NCBI GenBank assembly: GCA_963971425.1 | Contig: OZ020517.1 | Span: 25,554,462-25,618,461 of the forward strand | From: Bryoerythrophyllum caledonicum | Lineage: Eukaryota; Streptophyta; Bryopsida; Pottiales; Pottiaceae | Direction of reading: 5' to 3' | Length of the DNA: 64,000 bases | Shown here: positions 12,207 to 23,941 of the stretch, piece by piece | How positions within the stretch are numbered: position 1 is the first letter of the stretch | Layout of the letters: each line of letters begins with the position of its first letter | Program-made: the position numbers and the translations under genes | The notes under the pieces: generated by a model | The model's database searches: none | What the model was told of the DNA's origin: nothing | Seen by the model: only the letters and a program-made list of their open reading frames with translations

Positions 12207-15200
12207 ATCACTTTTGAACTCTAAAAAATGAGGAGCCAATGGATGGATTTAGCTAGCCGAAGCCACTCCGCATCCACTCAAAATATATGAAGAGGAGAAG
12301 GAAAGTGAGGAAAAGGGGGGAGCGATTGGCTTGTAGGCCATCCCTCGGATTTGACGGCCAAGATCAAGCAGCTGTCAATTTCGAACGGCCGTAGCTGGCC
12401 GACCGCACGTTTGTCCTAGTGGATTGCCTCAGGCCGTCCGCTTGATTGGATAGTCGTGATGGTCACGGCCACTCGAGCGGACGGTCACGGCTGTCAGTGC
12501 GATTCGGCGACGACAAGACTCTCGACGGATGGGCGGAGGGCTGCGTTCCGTTCGCCATGTAAGATGGCCGCGAGCGGTCATCCAGCTGCTCGGCTGCGTG
12601 CCCCTTGATTGGCTGATTGCACGACTGGGACGGCTTTTAATCTAAAACGGACGGCCTAGATTGATCGATTTTAGTTTCCTATCATTTTTACGCTGTTGTT
12701 TTCCTTGTTTGTCCGCAGTAGACGTTTATTACCGCCAGTTGCATTGTTCAACCGGTTGTCCGGACATTCCTCTCCGCCGGACGTCTTTTTGGACGCTCGG
12801 ACCTTCAAGACGTCAAATTGGTACGGGAGGCGTCTCGAGCACTAGATATCCGTGTGAACCCAGATCCCGGTTGTGTCCTGTTGAGTAGGTGGTGATGTGC
12901 TTAGATTTTTGTGGATGTTTGTTTTGTGTAGGTTCGCAAATTTGTGGTCATCGGCCGGCTTCTGTATGTAAAGATTGTCTTGCGCAAGAGCCGACGCATC
13001 GGGTGAGTCTTTCTCGTGAGTTTACGAGGTGTCCTTGAGTCAAGGATAAATATGAATGAGATGGTGAGTGAGATGGTGTTACCAGTGACTAGGCTTGCAC
13101 TCCGAGGATTGGTCACGAGGTCGCTGATAGTAGTGACGACAGAACCCAAAGGTTGACGAACTTGAATTTTTGAGTAATTTGTTGTCGTTGTTTTCTTCAG
13201 GTAATTGGAGTAGTTTTGTGGAAAGGTGGAGCTACTTGCAATGCCTTTATTTGCGCAAGAAGTTACTTATCGCAGGGAGGGGGGTTCACAAATGTCTCTA
13301 GTTCCTCTTGATGAACTTCTTTCTCCATCCTTCCTTGTACTCTATGATGAAGAGTTACTTTCATATTTGATATGGGACCATTGTGCCGCGAAGCTAGAGG
13401 CAACTCATTGTGCATCAGATCCTGCAAAATCTGTGGAGGACCTCTTGAATGCGTTGGAACCTCTTTTGGCTCCAAACATTATTGCTCAAATTGGTGTTAC
13501 TTTGGATGCTCTTGGTACCTCTATTTTGGGGGTAGAGACTGCCCTCCTTCCAAGTTTAAGGAGTATGTTGGAGAACATTCTTATAGATTTGAAATATCGT
13601 GCGTCTACCCTAGTAACGGTGATGATGATAGGCTTGGGCATGCATCGATGCAAGGACCTCAGAGACAAAGAAGAGGCCAATGAGGTGTTGCAAGAGGTCA
13701 AAGAGGTGCAAGGGGAAGAACATGAGGTAGGCATCGGGTCCGACTATGAGTGCGTGGCGAGGAAGATGGTGATGATCCGTTGAGGCAAGAAGAGCTTGTG
13801 AATGCACAATTTTTAAGAAATGTCCTTTGGATTTATGTGGAAATGGATGCTTATACTATCCCACCAAAAGGTAACCAAGAACAACGCTCCACTCGAAAGA
13901 TCATCATTGAAGAACGTGCTGAAGCTTTTGCTAGGCATTTGGAGGTGGCAGGCACTCATGTACCGTACAACCTATACAATACCACTGGAGTGGCTTGCTT
14001 CTACCGTGGGACGTGACACTCGATGTCAAGTGGTTTTTTGATGTGGACATTTGGTACAAGTTGTCGGGTCAGTATTTTTCCGACTAGCACTCAATTGCTT
14101 TAAGTTCAATCAAAGTAGACGACTTCGGTGTTGTTTCCCGTGAGACCTTTTGTTCTTTTTAAAAAAGATAGACAAAACAAAATTACCGAAAACTACTCCA
14201 CAGGTAAGCTTTTTTATTCATTCATCTGCTCAAATCCGGATCCTTTCGGATTCTGGAGATCTATACAATAGCTTCCGGAACTAATTTCCGGAGAGCTATA
14301 AGGGGTTTGATTTATCTCTGTTCCTCCTCATAGAGTCTCTTGGACGGTTTATTCCAGCGGCCAGAAGGCCACTGATCCAATTCTGTGGATGTGGCCGGAT
14401 TTTCCACTGTCTTGTGACTTAAAGTGGCTAGACATCCACTTTTTCTAACCAGCTAGCTGGTAGACAATTGTTGTTGCCAAGTAGACAATTGTTGTTGTCG
14501 AGTCGACAATCCCACTACATCCGAATGGCCATCCAGACGAGATTACGCAGAAGTAAATCCAGACTACAACGACATTCCGGTTGGCATGACAGTGGTTCTA
14601 CTGAGAGTTTTAAAGCTTGCAAGTAATTCTCCTTCTAGACATACAGGTCGGGCTATTTCCCTATCGTACGGGGAGATTCCAGCCTCAATCAAAATCCAGG
14701 TTCACATAATATTTTTTGCCCTAGAGACCTAAGTTACCAATCTGACGTCCTAGAGGTCCGAGCGTCCAAAAAGACGTCTCGCGGATGGCAACGTTCAAAC
14801 CTCTAGTCGGACAAAGCGTCTGGCGGTAATCAACATTTAGTGCGGACAAACAAAGAAAACAACGGTGTAAAAAAAGATATCAAAACTAAAATAGATCAAT
14901 TGAGGCTGTCTATTTAGATTGAAAGCCCTCCCTACCGTCCGATCGACAAATCAAAGAGCATGCGGCGGACCGACCAGCAAACGGCACGCATCCGACTTCC
15001 AATCCGTCCACAAGCTAGCAGCCGTCTAAAAGCTAGTTGCCGTCTCATCAGACGGAAACTAGCCTCCCGGCCGCTTAATCGGGCACACGGCGAGGGCCAA
15101 ATGATTGGCCGACCGCTCAAACCGTCGTGCGGTCGGCCGGCAACGATCGCCCAATCAGATGAACAGCCACGAGACCAGCCGTGGCAAATATCAGGCCGAC

Positions 15201-15339
15201 CGCTCCCCTATTTTCTCACTTCTCTTCTCCTCTTCATATATTTTGAGTGGATGCGGAGTGGCTTCGGCTAGCTAAATCCATCCATTGGCTCCTCATTTTT
15301 TAGAGTTCAAAAGTGATTTATTTGGGGGGGGATATTTTG
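12207..15339 (+). mobile_element. Central segment, copy 2 (probable unmerged contig overlap)
   Basis: This is identical by eye to 8,874-12,006. It begins at the very first base after the gap and stops, relative to copy 1, exactly where the left contig ends. Two contigs sharing a 3.13-kb end and joined by a fixed-size gap is the classic signature of a failed merge. If so, only one copy exists in the genome and the locus is arm, centre, inverted arm (about 10.5 kb). A true tandem duplication is the alternative. Confidence 0.75.
13241..13783 (+). CDS. Hypothetical ORF in central segment (copy 2)
   Basis: This is the same 180-codon ORF as at 9,908-10,450, identical in every residue, with the overlapping 88-codon ORF at 13,750-14,016. 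It probably represents the same physical gene seen twice because of the unmerged contig overlap. Its function is unknown. Confidence 0.3.
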   Translation: MPLFAQEVTYRREGGSQMSLVPLDELLSPSFLVLYDEELLSYLIWDHCAAKLEATHCASDPAKSVEDLLNALEPLLAPNIIAQIGVTLDALGTSILGVETALLPSLRSMLENILIDLKYRASTLVTVMMIGLGMHRCKDLRDKEEANEVLQEVKEVQGEEHEVGIGSDYECVARKMVMIR

Positions 15340-15449
15340 CCAAATTTTACAAAGTTTTTTAAAAACTTTGTATTTCGTCAAACTCTATAAAGTTTTTTTT
15401 AAACTATCTAGAGTTTAACGTTCAAGTTCGATTCAAATTTTGAACGAAG

Positions 15450-16869
15450 ATGTCGAGGGACAAGAAGAAACAGAAGGTGGCAGACTTCGATGCGCCGAGT
15501 TTGCACCCGATTCAAGACATTCTATCTCAGAAGTGCAAGGATATCCTCATAGAATTGGTCGTCCGATTCTATGAGGAAAATACCGTACGAGCTTTGGAGA
15601 GCAAGTACGTAAGATATCGTGACGAGGGCCCCAACAAATTCAAGGTGGAGATTCATGACACAGTACATGATGGCTGCGCTGCAAGCTCCGGAGTGGTACG
15701 CGGAGACGAACAAGCGGGGATATTCGAAGTTTTTTGGAGAGCAGGGTGCACGATGCTCTATGGAATTCAAAGAACCTGCTAGCGAAATACGGTAGAGATT
15801 GTCGAGGAGGTGACAAAGCATTCAACGCGGTGGTTTTGAAGGCGGATTTATTTGTCGCTCAAATGAAGCCGTTTGCTCAAAATCGGAACCGGCGTGGATT
15901 TGTGGGCTGGTGGAGTTCTGAGGAGGGAAGACGGGAGGAACAAGATCAAATGGCGCATCTGATTGCAATTCCTGCAACGGTGAGAGTCATTCCAGTGGAC
16001 GACGCGATCAAGAGAGGTGGGTATGCCACGATTCAAAAAAATTGAATTGAAGGAGCTCCTGGCATTGAACCATTTTGAGAGTTTGCGAATTCCACACGCG
16101 GGCGTCATACGATTTGCAGCCATCCATCCGTCTAAATAGGAAGGATATGCGTACTGGTGGAATGGGGGAACGATACGAGAGATGTTCAATCGTGATTACC
16201 AGTATGGTGATGACGTGAACATTCATCTATCGTATGGGAATTACGCTGAGGATGAGATTATTCGTGCTCATCAATTTGTACAATTTTGCAAGAAACAAAC
16301 TGAGCTTTGTGTGGACATTGCTGCACATCATGAACAAAGTATACAAGAGCGGCCACCTTCACAACGATTTATCTCCGGACAATATCCTCCTTCATTTTCC
16401 AGACAATGAATCGCGATTGTACATCGGAATTTGTGATTGGGGCATGGCAACCGTGTCAAGCGAATTAATGCAGCCACTGTACACGTTCACCAATGGGGAG
16501 GCAATGGCTGAGGCTCTACGGAGAAGGTGGTGGATGGATCCTAGAGTTGCATTCTTACACAGACGCGATGCTGATGTTCAAATGATTCCGAAGTACTCAA
16601 AGGCTTTGGAGGAATATGCAACGGCTCAAATAGCTCAACGGATCAATGGCAGGACCATGTCTAAAGAGTACGAGAGACTGCAGCAGGAGGGCGGAAGTTT
16701 TGTAATATTCAGAAATCAAGAATTTGCGGATACCTTTCACTTGTACATGGATAGATTGTGTTCCACTAGGAGAGACAACGTTGGAAAACTATCACATATC
16801 ATCACACGCTTCAGCGACACATGGAACTGGCCCACGCCACGCGAGCATTTTCGGACCGCCTACTACTAG
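15450..16869 (+). pseudogene. Protein-kinase-like gene, frameshifted (right-arm copy)
   Basis: This is the mirror copy of 7,322-8,741. The frame order along the coding path is 0, 1, 2, 0, 1 (start position modulo 3), so every shift is in the same direction. One is at the A-run near 16,036, and a TAG lies at 16,137-16,139. The pieces read as an N-terminal basic region, then a helical region, a nucleotide-binding-loop-like RGGYATIQK, the catalytic HNDLSPDN near 16,352-16,375 and DWG at 16,435-16,443. DWG keeps the metal-binding Asp but replaces Phe. The regular direction of the shifts makes homopolymer or consensus error worth excluding before calling it dead. Two synonymous-or-missense differences from the other arm are visible. 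Confidence 0.65.
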
Positions 16870-17099
16870 TAGCATGTAGACCTCTGTACTACTATGGCAC
16901 TAGGATTGCAAATAGTATTGTAGAAGTATAAGTAATGACTACAAGTATAGTACTAGTTCAAAACGTATTGCATGTTTTTCTAATTTGGATGGTAGTAAAT
17001 ATATATTTTATTTTATTTTTAATTTTTGGATATTTTTATGCAAGGGTGTATTTTCTATTCTATTCAATTATATTTCTTTAATCCCTCAAACCGCGTGAC

Positions 17100-17660
17100 A
17101 ATTCACACCAATAACATTCAAAATTGTTGATTCTAGTGCAATGAGTACGGAAGAAAACAAAACCTTATATTGTTTCTTTTCACCGTAGGATCTCCATAAA
17201 TACTTACTAAGTAACATACTTACAAAATTTCATAGAGCTTGACCGCACGGCTTGAAGGATTATATAGTTAGAGGTCAAGAAAATGGTTCATTTCCTTTCT
17301 TGCCTTGAATTATCAACAGATTTTGACTTCACTTGCTATTAAATTGTTGTACTACAGAAGGTCAATTAGAATATTTACACCACATATTGTTGTAGAAAGA
17401 ATGAAAAGTAAAAAATATGAAGATCTCTAGGTTTTATGTTAAAAAGATTAAGATTTTTTCCCGGCTTGCTTGAAATGTAAAAAAAGCTGTAAAAAGAAAT
17501 ACCAAAGACAAGAAGGAGATTGACATCATCAAAAAACTTAATATTCTCTCTATGTATGGAAAAACACAATGTAAATAGAGACATCTAGCAAAATCTTGGA
17601 GGTGCCCAAAGTCCCCATTTCTAACTTTGTGTGGTACTAACATTCAAACCATAAATCCAA
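17100..17660 (+). repeat. Dispersed repeat R1, copy in right arm
   Basis: This is the + strand counterpart of 6,531-7,091, with R1 landmarks in the same order as 3,780-4,380. It lies downstream of the kinase-like gene. Confidence 0.75.
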
Positions 17661-18450
17661 AAAATTTGTGTACATTGGGTGAAGCAGGTTTTATGCAAAA
17701 TCAATACGCCTTGGACCCGGAAAATATACCTAGTCCTTGCATTGAAGATGAGTGGGCCCCTCAAGCGGGCACGCACTTGTGAAGCAACAACCCCCCCCCC
17801 TTTTTGTCATAGCTCACTTAAAAAATAAAATAAAATAACTTACAAAGATTATTAAGTGTCTAAAATTAACTAGGGTGGACTCCATTGTAGTAAATATGGT
17901 AATTCTGAGCCTCGAGCGTACCGCCCGATCGAACGGCCTCGATTGAGCGGACGGCCACGGCCGACCGCATCGCGATCGGGCGGTGGGGGTAATACTTGCG
18001 GTCAGTCTTGGTCGTCCATCACACCGTCCGCCTCCACGCCCAGCGAACGGTGAGCTCCACACCACGGCTCAAAACTTGAGTCCCCTCAGCTCTGGCCTCT
18101 CCTCCCTTTGAATCCCTTTGCATCCCAAAGCCACAAGGTGGCAGACGTTTTGCAACTTTCCTTTTTGGGTCAAGAACATCACACGTGCAATCTAAATCTG
18201 GAAATTCAGGCACATTAAATGTTGCACAGAAGAATGTCTTCCAGATTTGATGCTCATCGCCAAAATTATCCTAAGCCCTTGGCATGCACTGAAACATCTT
18301 TCAATTTTAAATATTTTATAATCAAGTATAAAACAAAACTGGAATTTTGGCCCCACGTGGCACCAATGGTTGCCCGCTTAGAGGCCCGCATGTCTTCATT
18401 GTGAGGGGGGAGGTATATTGCTGGGGTGGACATTCCATTCCTAGTAAGGT

Positions 18451-18630
18451 AAGTTAGAGGCACCGAATTCCGATCACTTAAGCTAGTTCGGGACTCAAAT
18501 GACATTGTATGTCACAAACATTTACGTAGAAAGATGCGGAGTCAGGAATGAAATGCAACAAATATTTTTTCAAATTTAATCTCAAAGATTTATTATTGAT
18601 ATAGAATTTCAAAGCCCAAAAACCATGGGA
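18451..18630 (-). repeat. Dispersed repeat R2, copy 3 (right arm)
   Basis: This is the mirror of 5,561-5,740 within the right arm, and it is related to 1,186-1,370. There is no coding capacity. Confidence 0.7.
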
Positions 18631-19022
18631 GCCCATAATCAAATCATAGAATAGTTGAGATTTAGTGCCCTCCTTTGCCCAATGTGTTCTACTAAGAGTG
18701 AGTAAAAGAGAGAAGACATGCCATGGATGACCAACTCATGGAGGGTACCCAATGCCGATCGGTTTTGTTCAACTTACGAGGCGATGTCACCACTTACGAG
18801 GCTCTATATGTATATAAGAACGCATATAAAATTCCATACTCATAAATTTCCATGGGGCTTGTCTTTTGAATGACATGTATTTTTATTGTCAATTGTATTT
18901 TCTAATAGGTGATGATAAAAAAGCAATGAAACTTCCAAAATCAAGGGATTAGAAATGTGTGGGTGGAACATAATATGTCTATTACGCAATGCTAAATAGG
19001 TGGGTCGCAAAACTATTGCATT

Positions 19023-19540
19023 TCCAATATATCATTTTATATAGTGAATTTTTTGACAATTGTGTACCCATTGTTTAGATGATGATTTACATGATCTACT
19101 ATTCTTGTAGATGTTCGGAGCCCTGGTCACTATTGTAGGCCAAGTAAAGGGGTAACCTTTGGCTTAACCATTGGATTAACCATCGGCTTAAATGTCAACT
19201 AAACTATGAGATTAGCCATCAAGTTTATTATCAAGGTAAGTAGTCCTTGCGTGGAAAAAATGACTGAGTAGAGCTCTGAGAGTTGTGGTGAGGGGAGTGG
19301 AAGGACTCAGTCTCAGAAAGCACGCACTCGATAGAGCAACAAGTAGCTGGAGTTGTTGTCGAGCCCTCATTTGTGGTGGTACTGAGGCTAGTCTGGGCGT
19401 TTTGTAGAGCTGCAAAAGAGTTGGAGATGTTGAATTGGGCTCATACACAGATCTGTGGTAGGTGCGTTTTTGCAAAGTGACAGTAGATGTGCCAGATCTG
19501 AGATGGTAAGTAGCTGATGGCGGGGATACTAGTGTTGGCG
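19023..19540. other. Unassigned stretch outside the right arm
   Basis: I see no gene. There is a short phrase repeat near 19,155-19,190 (variants of GGCTTAACCATTGGATTAACC). The base composition changes here from AT-rich to the C/A-rich, G-poor style of the following 11 kb. Confidence 0.5.
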
Positions 19541-20209
19541 CTCAGATTTGTGCCTGCAACTACACTTATTAGCGGCGAATCCACCTAGATCTGACCCCAC
19601 AGGAGATCTATACATCCCCAGCAGTAGTTCCGCCTCCCCAACCCACGCTATCAACACTCAACGTTGCAGATCCACATTCAACATTGCAGATCCACATCTC
19701 GCACACAGGACAGAGCTGCCCTACGGCGACAACATCACTCACCTGTCAACACTAACTCGATCATTTTTGGTTCCACTTTACTCATCTCATTTCTTTTACA
19801 TAGTATGGATCTCTTTCAATAGACACGGCACATACAACAGTCACAGCAGTACGCACATTCATGCTACTGCTAACCCTAGAACCTCTAAGCGCAACATTAG
19901 GAAGTTTGTGATTGCACATTGTACGAGGAAGCGCTGACAAAATGTCTACAAAACTAGGCAACAAGAGAGAGGAGCAGAGAAGTCACCGCGCTCGCGCCCA
20001 CAACAGACCTGCACCAGCACCACAACTCCACAGATCTGCACCAATAGCGATTGGAGATCAGGAGACGGCCAACGACAAACAACCAGAAACCAAACAAAGA
20101 CCACGCGAAGACAAGCACACCACAAGAACGAAGACAGAAGAACTCGGACAAAATACAAGATAAGTACACCCCCAACCCTCCTGCATTACTTCCTCATCCT
20201 ATCTCTCTC

Positions 20210-20355
20210 CGCAATAGGTCCCCCCCTCTCCCACTACAACAGGATTTCTTCCCCCCCTGCAACAGGTCCCCTCCCCTCATCTCCCACCTTCAGAGACCTC
20301 CTCCCCTTCTATAGTCCCCTCCCCTCCCCCCTCCCTCTCCCCTCCCCCCTCACCA
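20210..20355 (-). other. C-run tract; minus strand has G-quadruplex potential
   Basis: The + strand carries many runs of four to seven C separated by one to six bases, especially 20,300-20,350. The minus strand therefore has more than four closely spaced G-runs, enough for several quadruplex arrangements, and the plus strand could form an i-motif. It lies in the G-poor leader upstream of the LINE. Any regulatory role is inference. Confidence 0.6.
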
Positions 20356-21751
20356 TACTGTATTATCTTCTCTTCCCGCAACAAGCACCCCCGTAGACAG
20401 CAACCAACACAGAAGATTAAAAATCCCCCTGCAACCCGATACACCCCCCCTCTCAACCATAGAATCAGCAGCCCCACCTAGGACTTGTCCCCCCCGGCAC
20501 AACAAAACCCCTCGCGCCGCAGAGGCAAAGCAAACAAGAACACCCACCTTCCCAGTGACACCACCAGGAGCCCCGCCCAAGACTCAACCACCTCGACCCG
20601 ACAATACGACCCCCAGCAAAGCTCGCACGCACTCTTGCTGATTGCTTGGCCCAGGTGCCCCTCACCTACGAGACGACTCGTCTCGACACACTCTCCTGTG
20701 ACCCAACCTACAAGATGTACAGACACGGCACACTTCCCTGTGACCCAACCTACAAGACGTACAGACAGACAATAACGCGAACTTGAACGGAAGCACTCCC
20801 CCATGAGCCACGATCCAAGCCTCTCAACAATATGAAATCCAAGACTTGAAGGTGGAGCACTACCTCGAGACCTAACCCTCCCGATACGCTCACAGACAGA
20901 GCAACCACCTGGAGAAGGACTCCCCCGCAACCCAACCTTCGCAACTCGCACATAGACAAAAACCCTGGTGAACCCACACACATGCGAGGAGAAGGAAAAC
21001 AAACAACGTGACTTAACTCCACCTACTCTCTCCACCTCCAAGGTTAACCAACCCAGCTCCCCCGACTCAATCGCCTCACAACGCCGAGTAACCCAACCAC
21101 AACCCAATCAGAGGCACACTGATCAGCGCCCGGACTCAACGTGCGCAGCTATTGCGGCACCCCCCATCCCGCGCACAGCTCGGTGGCCAGCTAATTTGGA
21201 GAACCTCAACGTCTACACCAAACGCCCGTTGGGCGCTGAAGCCGCGGTGTCGTGTAGAGAGGGGAGCGCTTTGAGAATTCACGGGGAATCTGGCTGCAAC
21301 CGGAATAGATGGCAGGAGAGTCCAGTCGTCTCTTCAATTCTTTAAATCTTCATATCTTCATCTCTTCGACTTTTCAAACAGCTCCCCGTTGGCCTATCCT
21401 GTGGTGGCTCTAATTGGGTTAAGGGTAAAGGTAAGGTGATAAGAACCCACGGCCTCGGACGGGTAAAACGGGACGGCCAGACCACAAGCTGAAACCGTCC
21501 GAAAGATTGGCTCCTAAAATTCAAACCCACGGTGACCAGCAATCGCGCCTCACCGGTGGGAACAACATAAATACAACCGTGTGGGTGATCAACCCCACTT
21601 TGTCGCAACAAAATTTACGAAGCAGAATTGAAAAGATCTAGCCTCCAAATCCGGCTGGGAATAACAAAAAAAAGACAACGAGCCTCCAAATCCGGCTAGG
21701 AATAACAAGCCACAAGCCACAACACACGAGTCTTCATGTCTTCTTATCTTT

Positions 21752-22260
21752 AAGTCTTCAAGTCTTCAAGTCTTCAAGTCTTCAAGTGTTCAAAAACACT
21801 AAGAAACTCAAAAGAAGTGTTCAAAAACACAATGGAAAAATTTCCATCAAGGCTGTAACCTTCAAACAAGTGCCACAGATGACTCAAAACTCCAACTACT
21901 AAGTTTAATAAGTTTTTGGAAAGCTAACACAAATAACTAACACTCCTCCAAATTTAAAATCATTCTAAACTACTGTCCGAAAGTTATGTGAGTTCAAAGT
22001 TCCGCCCTTCTAGAAATTCAATCGCTCATAACTTCTTCTTCAAAACTCCAAATCTTAACTGTAATAGCTTTTTGAAGAGCTATAACAATGGTGCACACAC
22101 CTTTCAAATCTCAAATCATTCTAAACTACTGTCCAAAAGTTATGGCTTGTTGAAACCTCTGCCCTCTCAATGGATGGCCTCGGGTCTTCACAATTTCAAA
22201 CCTTCATAACTTTTGCAATTCAACTCTAATCAACTTGAATGATAAGTTTGTGGAAAGCTA
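21752..22260. repeat. AGTCTTCA octamer array followed by degenerate ~130-bp repeats
   Basis: Four to five head-to-tail copies of the octamer AGTCTTCA end near 21,790. From about 21,960 the phrases CATTCTAAACTACTGTCC plus AAAGTTATG recur about 150 bp apart with intervening variants of TCATAACTTTT and AACTCCAAATCTTAA. Such phrase repeats are common in untranslated parts of plant retroelements, which is how I read them here. Confidence 0.55.
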
Positions 22261-22882
22261 AACAAAAGTTCTATAACTCCTGAAATTTTCAAAGAAAGAC
22301 GCAAAAACTACAAACTTTGGTGGCCGCCCGAATCTCTGCTCCTCTTCGTTGGGTGGCAGCAGACCCTCCTCCACTCACACGCTTGTAACTTTTTGCCCAC
22401 AACTCCAAATCAAGCGAAAATAATCTCTCTGGAAGCGCATCTCAAAGGAAAAGAAACCCTCAAAATTTCATTCAAAAAAATTGCTTACAACCAGAGTTCT
22501 CGCCCATCAAACTCTCGGCTCTCTACACACACACACACACTTTTCTCTCAAAGCAGACTAACTCCTTTTTCCCCCAAAACCCGACTAGGAGGGAGAGAGA
22601 AGATGCCTACCTACCCTCTAGACCCCTAAGGTGGATAAGATCTGCCAATGTGCATATCACATGGGCCTCAAAACACCCATTGGCTCTAGGAAAACTCAAA
22701 AGATAAGTATCTACTTATCTTTAAAGGTCAACAAACCTTTAGAGTTCTAACTAGGAGGTAAACTACCCTCTATCTACCATCTTTTAACTTCTAACATTCA
22801 AATGAAACACAAAACACAAAAATTTAATACAAAGCTTCAATAAAAAACAAGTAGAGGTAAAAACTAAAGTCAAAGAACAGTG

Positions 22883-23320
22883 CTACTCCATCTGCAAGAA
22901 CTTGAGGATGCGCTTGATAGTACTTGCGATGTAATCTGCACGTTGAGCCTTTGTCAAAGGATTCACTGGCCCTTCTAACCAACGACGGTGGCCAGTGCTT
23001 AGCTCGATTGGCCTAGGTATACAGAAATAATGGTCTTCGTTCAGGCCCTCGAAATTGCCTTCAAATGTCACTTCACGGGTGCCCGGTTCAACACATCCAG
23101 TTTGAAGTAAGATTACTAAAACACGCGCGTCTTTTTGGAGATTACCATGCCAACGCTGCTCAACACGAGGCTGTTTTAGCGGACGAGAAGATCCAGCTTC
23201 ATCTTGCGGGTGAAATGGCAATGGTGAAGAAACCGCCGGCTAGGATGGTTGAATTGGCAACTGAGACAAGGAAAGCTGTAAGTCTACCTCCGGTTCAGAC
23301 TCTAGATCTTGTGACTCCAT
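22883..23320 (-). pseudogene. Minus-strand ORF of unknown function with one in-frame TAG
   Basis: Reading the minus strand from an ATG at 23,320 gives about 145 codons (starting MESQDLE, ending KFLQME) interrupted once by TAG about 30 codons in. The downstream 112 codons are open, with a mixed, protein-like composition quite unlike the C/A-rich surroundings: EVTFEGNFEGL, then IELSTGHRRWLEG, then an amphipathic end IASTIKRILKFL. I do not recognise the family. It sits antisense inside the G-poor region before the LINE, so it could be a captured or nested fragment. Confidence 0.4.
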
Positions 23321-23941
23321 AAAAACCCTCCAGTTCGACATATTAGTTCGAACTTCAAATCCAAACACAAACTCTAAGAACGTAAAGGAATACTTCGAAT
23401 TGGTGAATATTGTTTACGGCTTTCGCCTTTTAAACAATTCCATGAGCAATAAGCGTCACCTTGAAGCTATTGGAAGCGTCACCAATAAGTTTCGTCCTCC
23501 TAATCAAAGATCTTTCCAAAAAGGTAAACAAGTAAATATTTTATACACTAAAAATATTTACATCAGGACAGCGGCGCCTCCCACATTGCGACCCCGCGCT
23601 GGCAAAGTTCAAAGACTGTTACTGACCCTATTCGCGCCCTTCCCCCCTCTTAGACCTACTACCACAGCAGCCCCCCAACACTCCCTACGACCCTACTCCT
23701 TCCCTGCGACCCTACTCCCACTCGCACCCTGCCACCTTCCTTTCACCCTATGACCCCCAATACTCCCTGAGACCTCCTTTCCCTTCAGTAGCGACCTCTC
23801 CCTCCACTTACTACCTCCCTCTCCCTCAGCTTTCTTCCCCTACCCCTCGCAGGACATATCCCCACTACCCTCTCCTCTACCTCCTCCCCTCTATACTCAA
23901 TCCTTCCCACCACCAACACTAGGAAAGTGAGACAAAACCGC

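Larger units (their letters stand above)
15224..19022 (-). repeat. Right arm of giant inverted repeat
   Basis: This is the reverse complement of 5,169-8,967 at about 99.9% identity, with the same gene, repeats and GC-rich island in mirror order. Its inner ~100 bp run into the terminal repeat of the central segment. The outer edge at 19,022 is sharp. Such long, nearly identical arms suggest either a recent inverted duplication or ongoing arm-to-arm gene conversion. Confidence 0.9.
19541..23880 (+). other. C/A-rich, G-poor leader region before the LINE ORF1
   Basis: No gene is recognisable on the + strand. The whole stretch is poor in G on this strand, like the LINE that follows, so it may be its leader or an older nested copy. 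Landmarks are a C-run region at 20,210-20,355; a ~48-bp tandem duplication around 20,690-20,770; a 29-bp direct repeat at about 21,640 and 21,682 (core CCTCCAAATCCGGCT); AGTCTTCA octamers at 21,752-21,790; degenerate ~130-bp repeats at 21,960-22,260 (core CTAAACTACTGTCC); (AC)n at 22,524-22,541; and a second C-rich stretch at 23,570-23,880 leading straight into ORF1. Confidence 0.5.

Noticed and set aside
11952-12239. ORFs spanning the run of Ns
   Set aside because: They consist of undetermined residues across the assembly gap.
20478-21107. 209-codon minus-strand ORF
   Set aside because: It is the antisense of C/A-rich repeat DNA; its Gly/Val/Arg-rich composition and repeated LVGWVTG phrase come from a ~48-bp tandem repeat, not from a protein family.
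21342-22800. LTR retrotransposon
   Set aside because: The untranslated-style repeats hinted at one, but I found no pair of long terminal repeats, no primer-binding site and no gag-pol coding.
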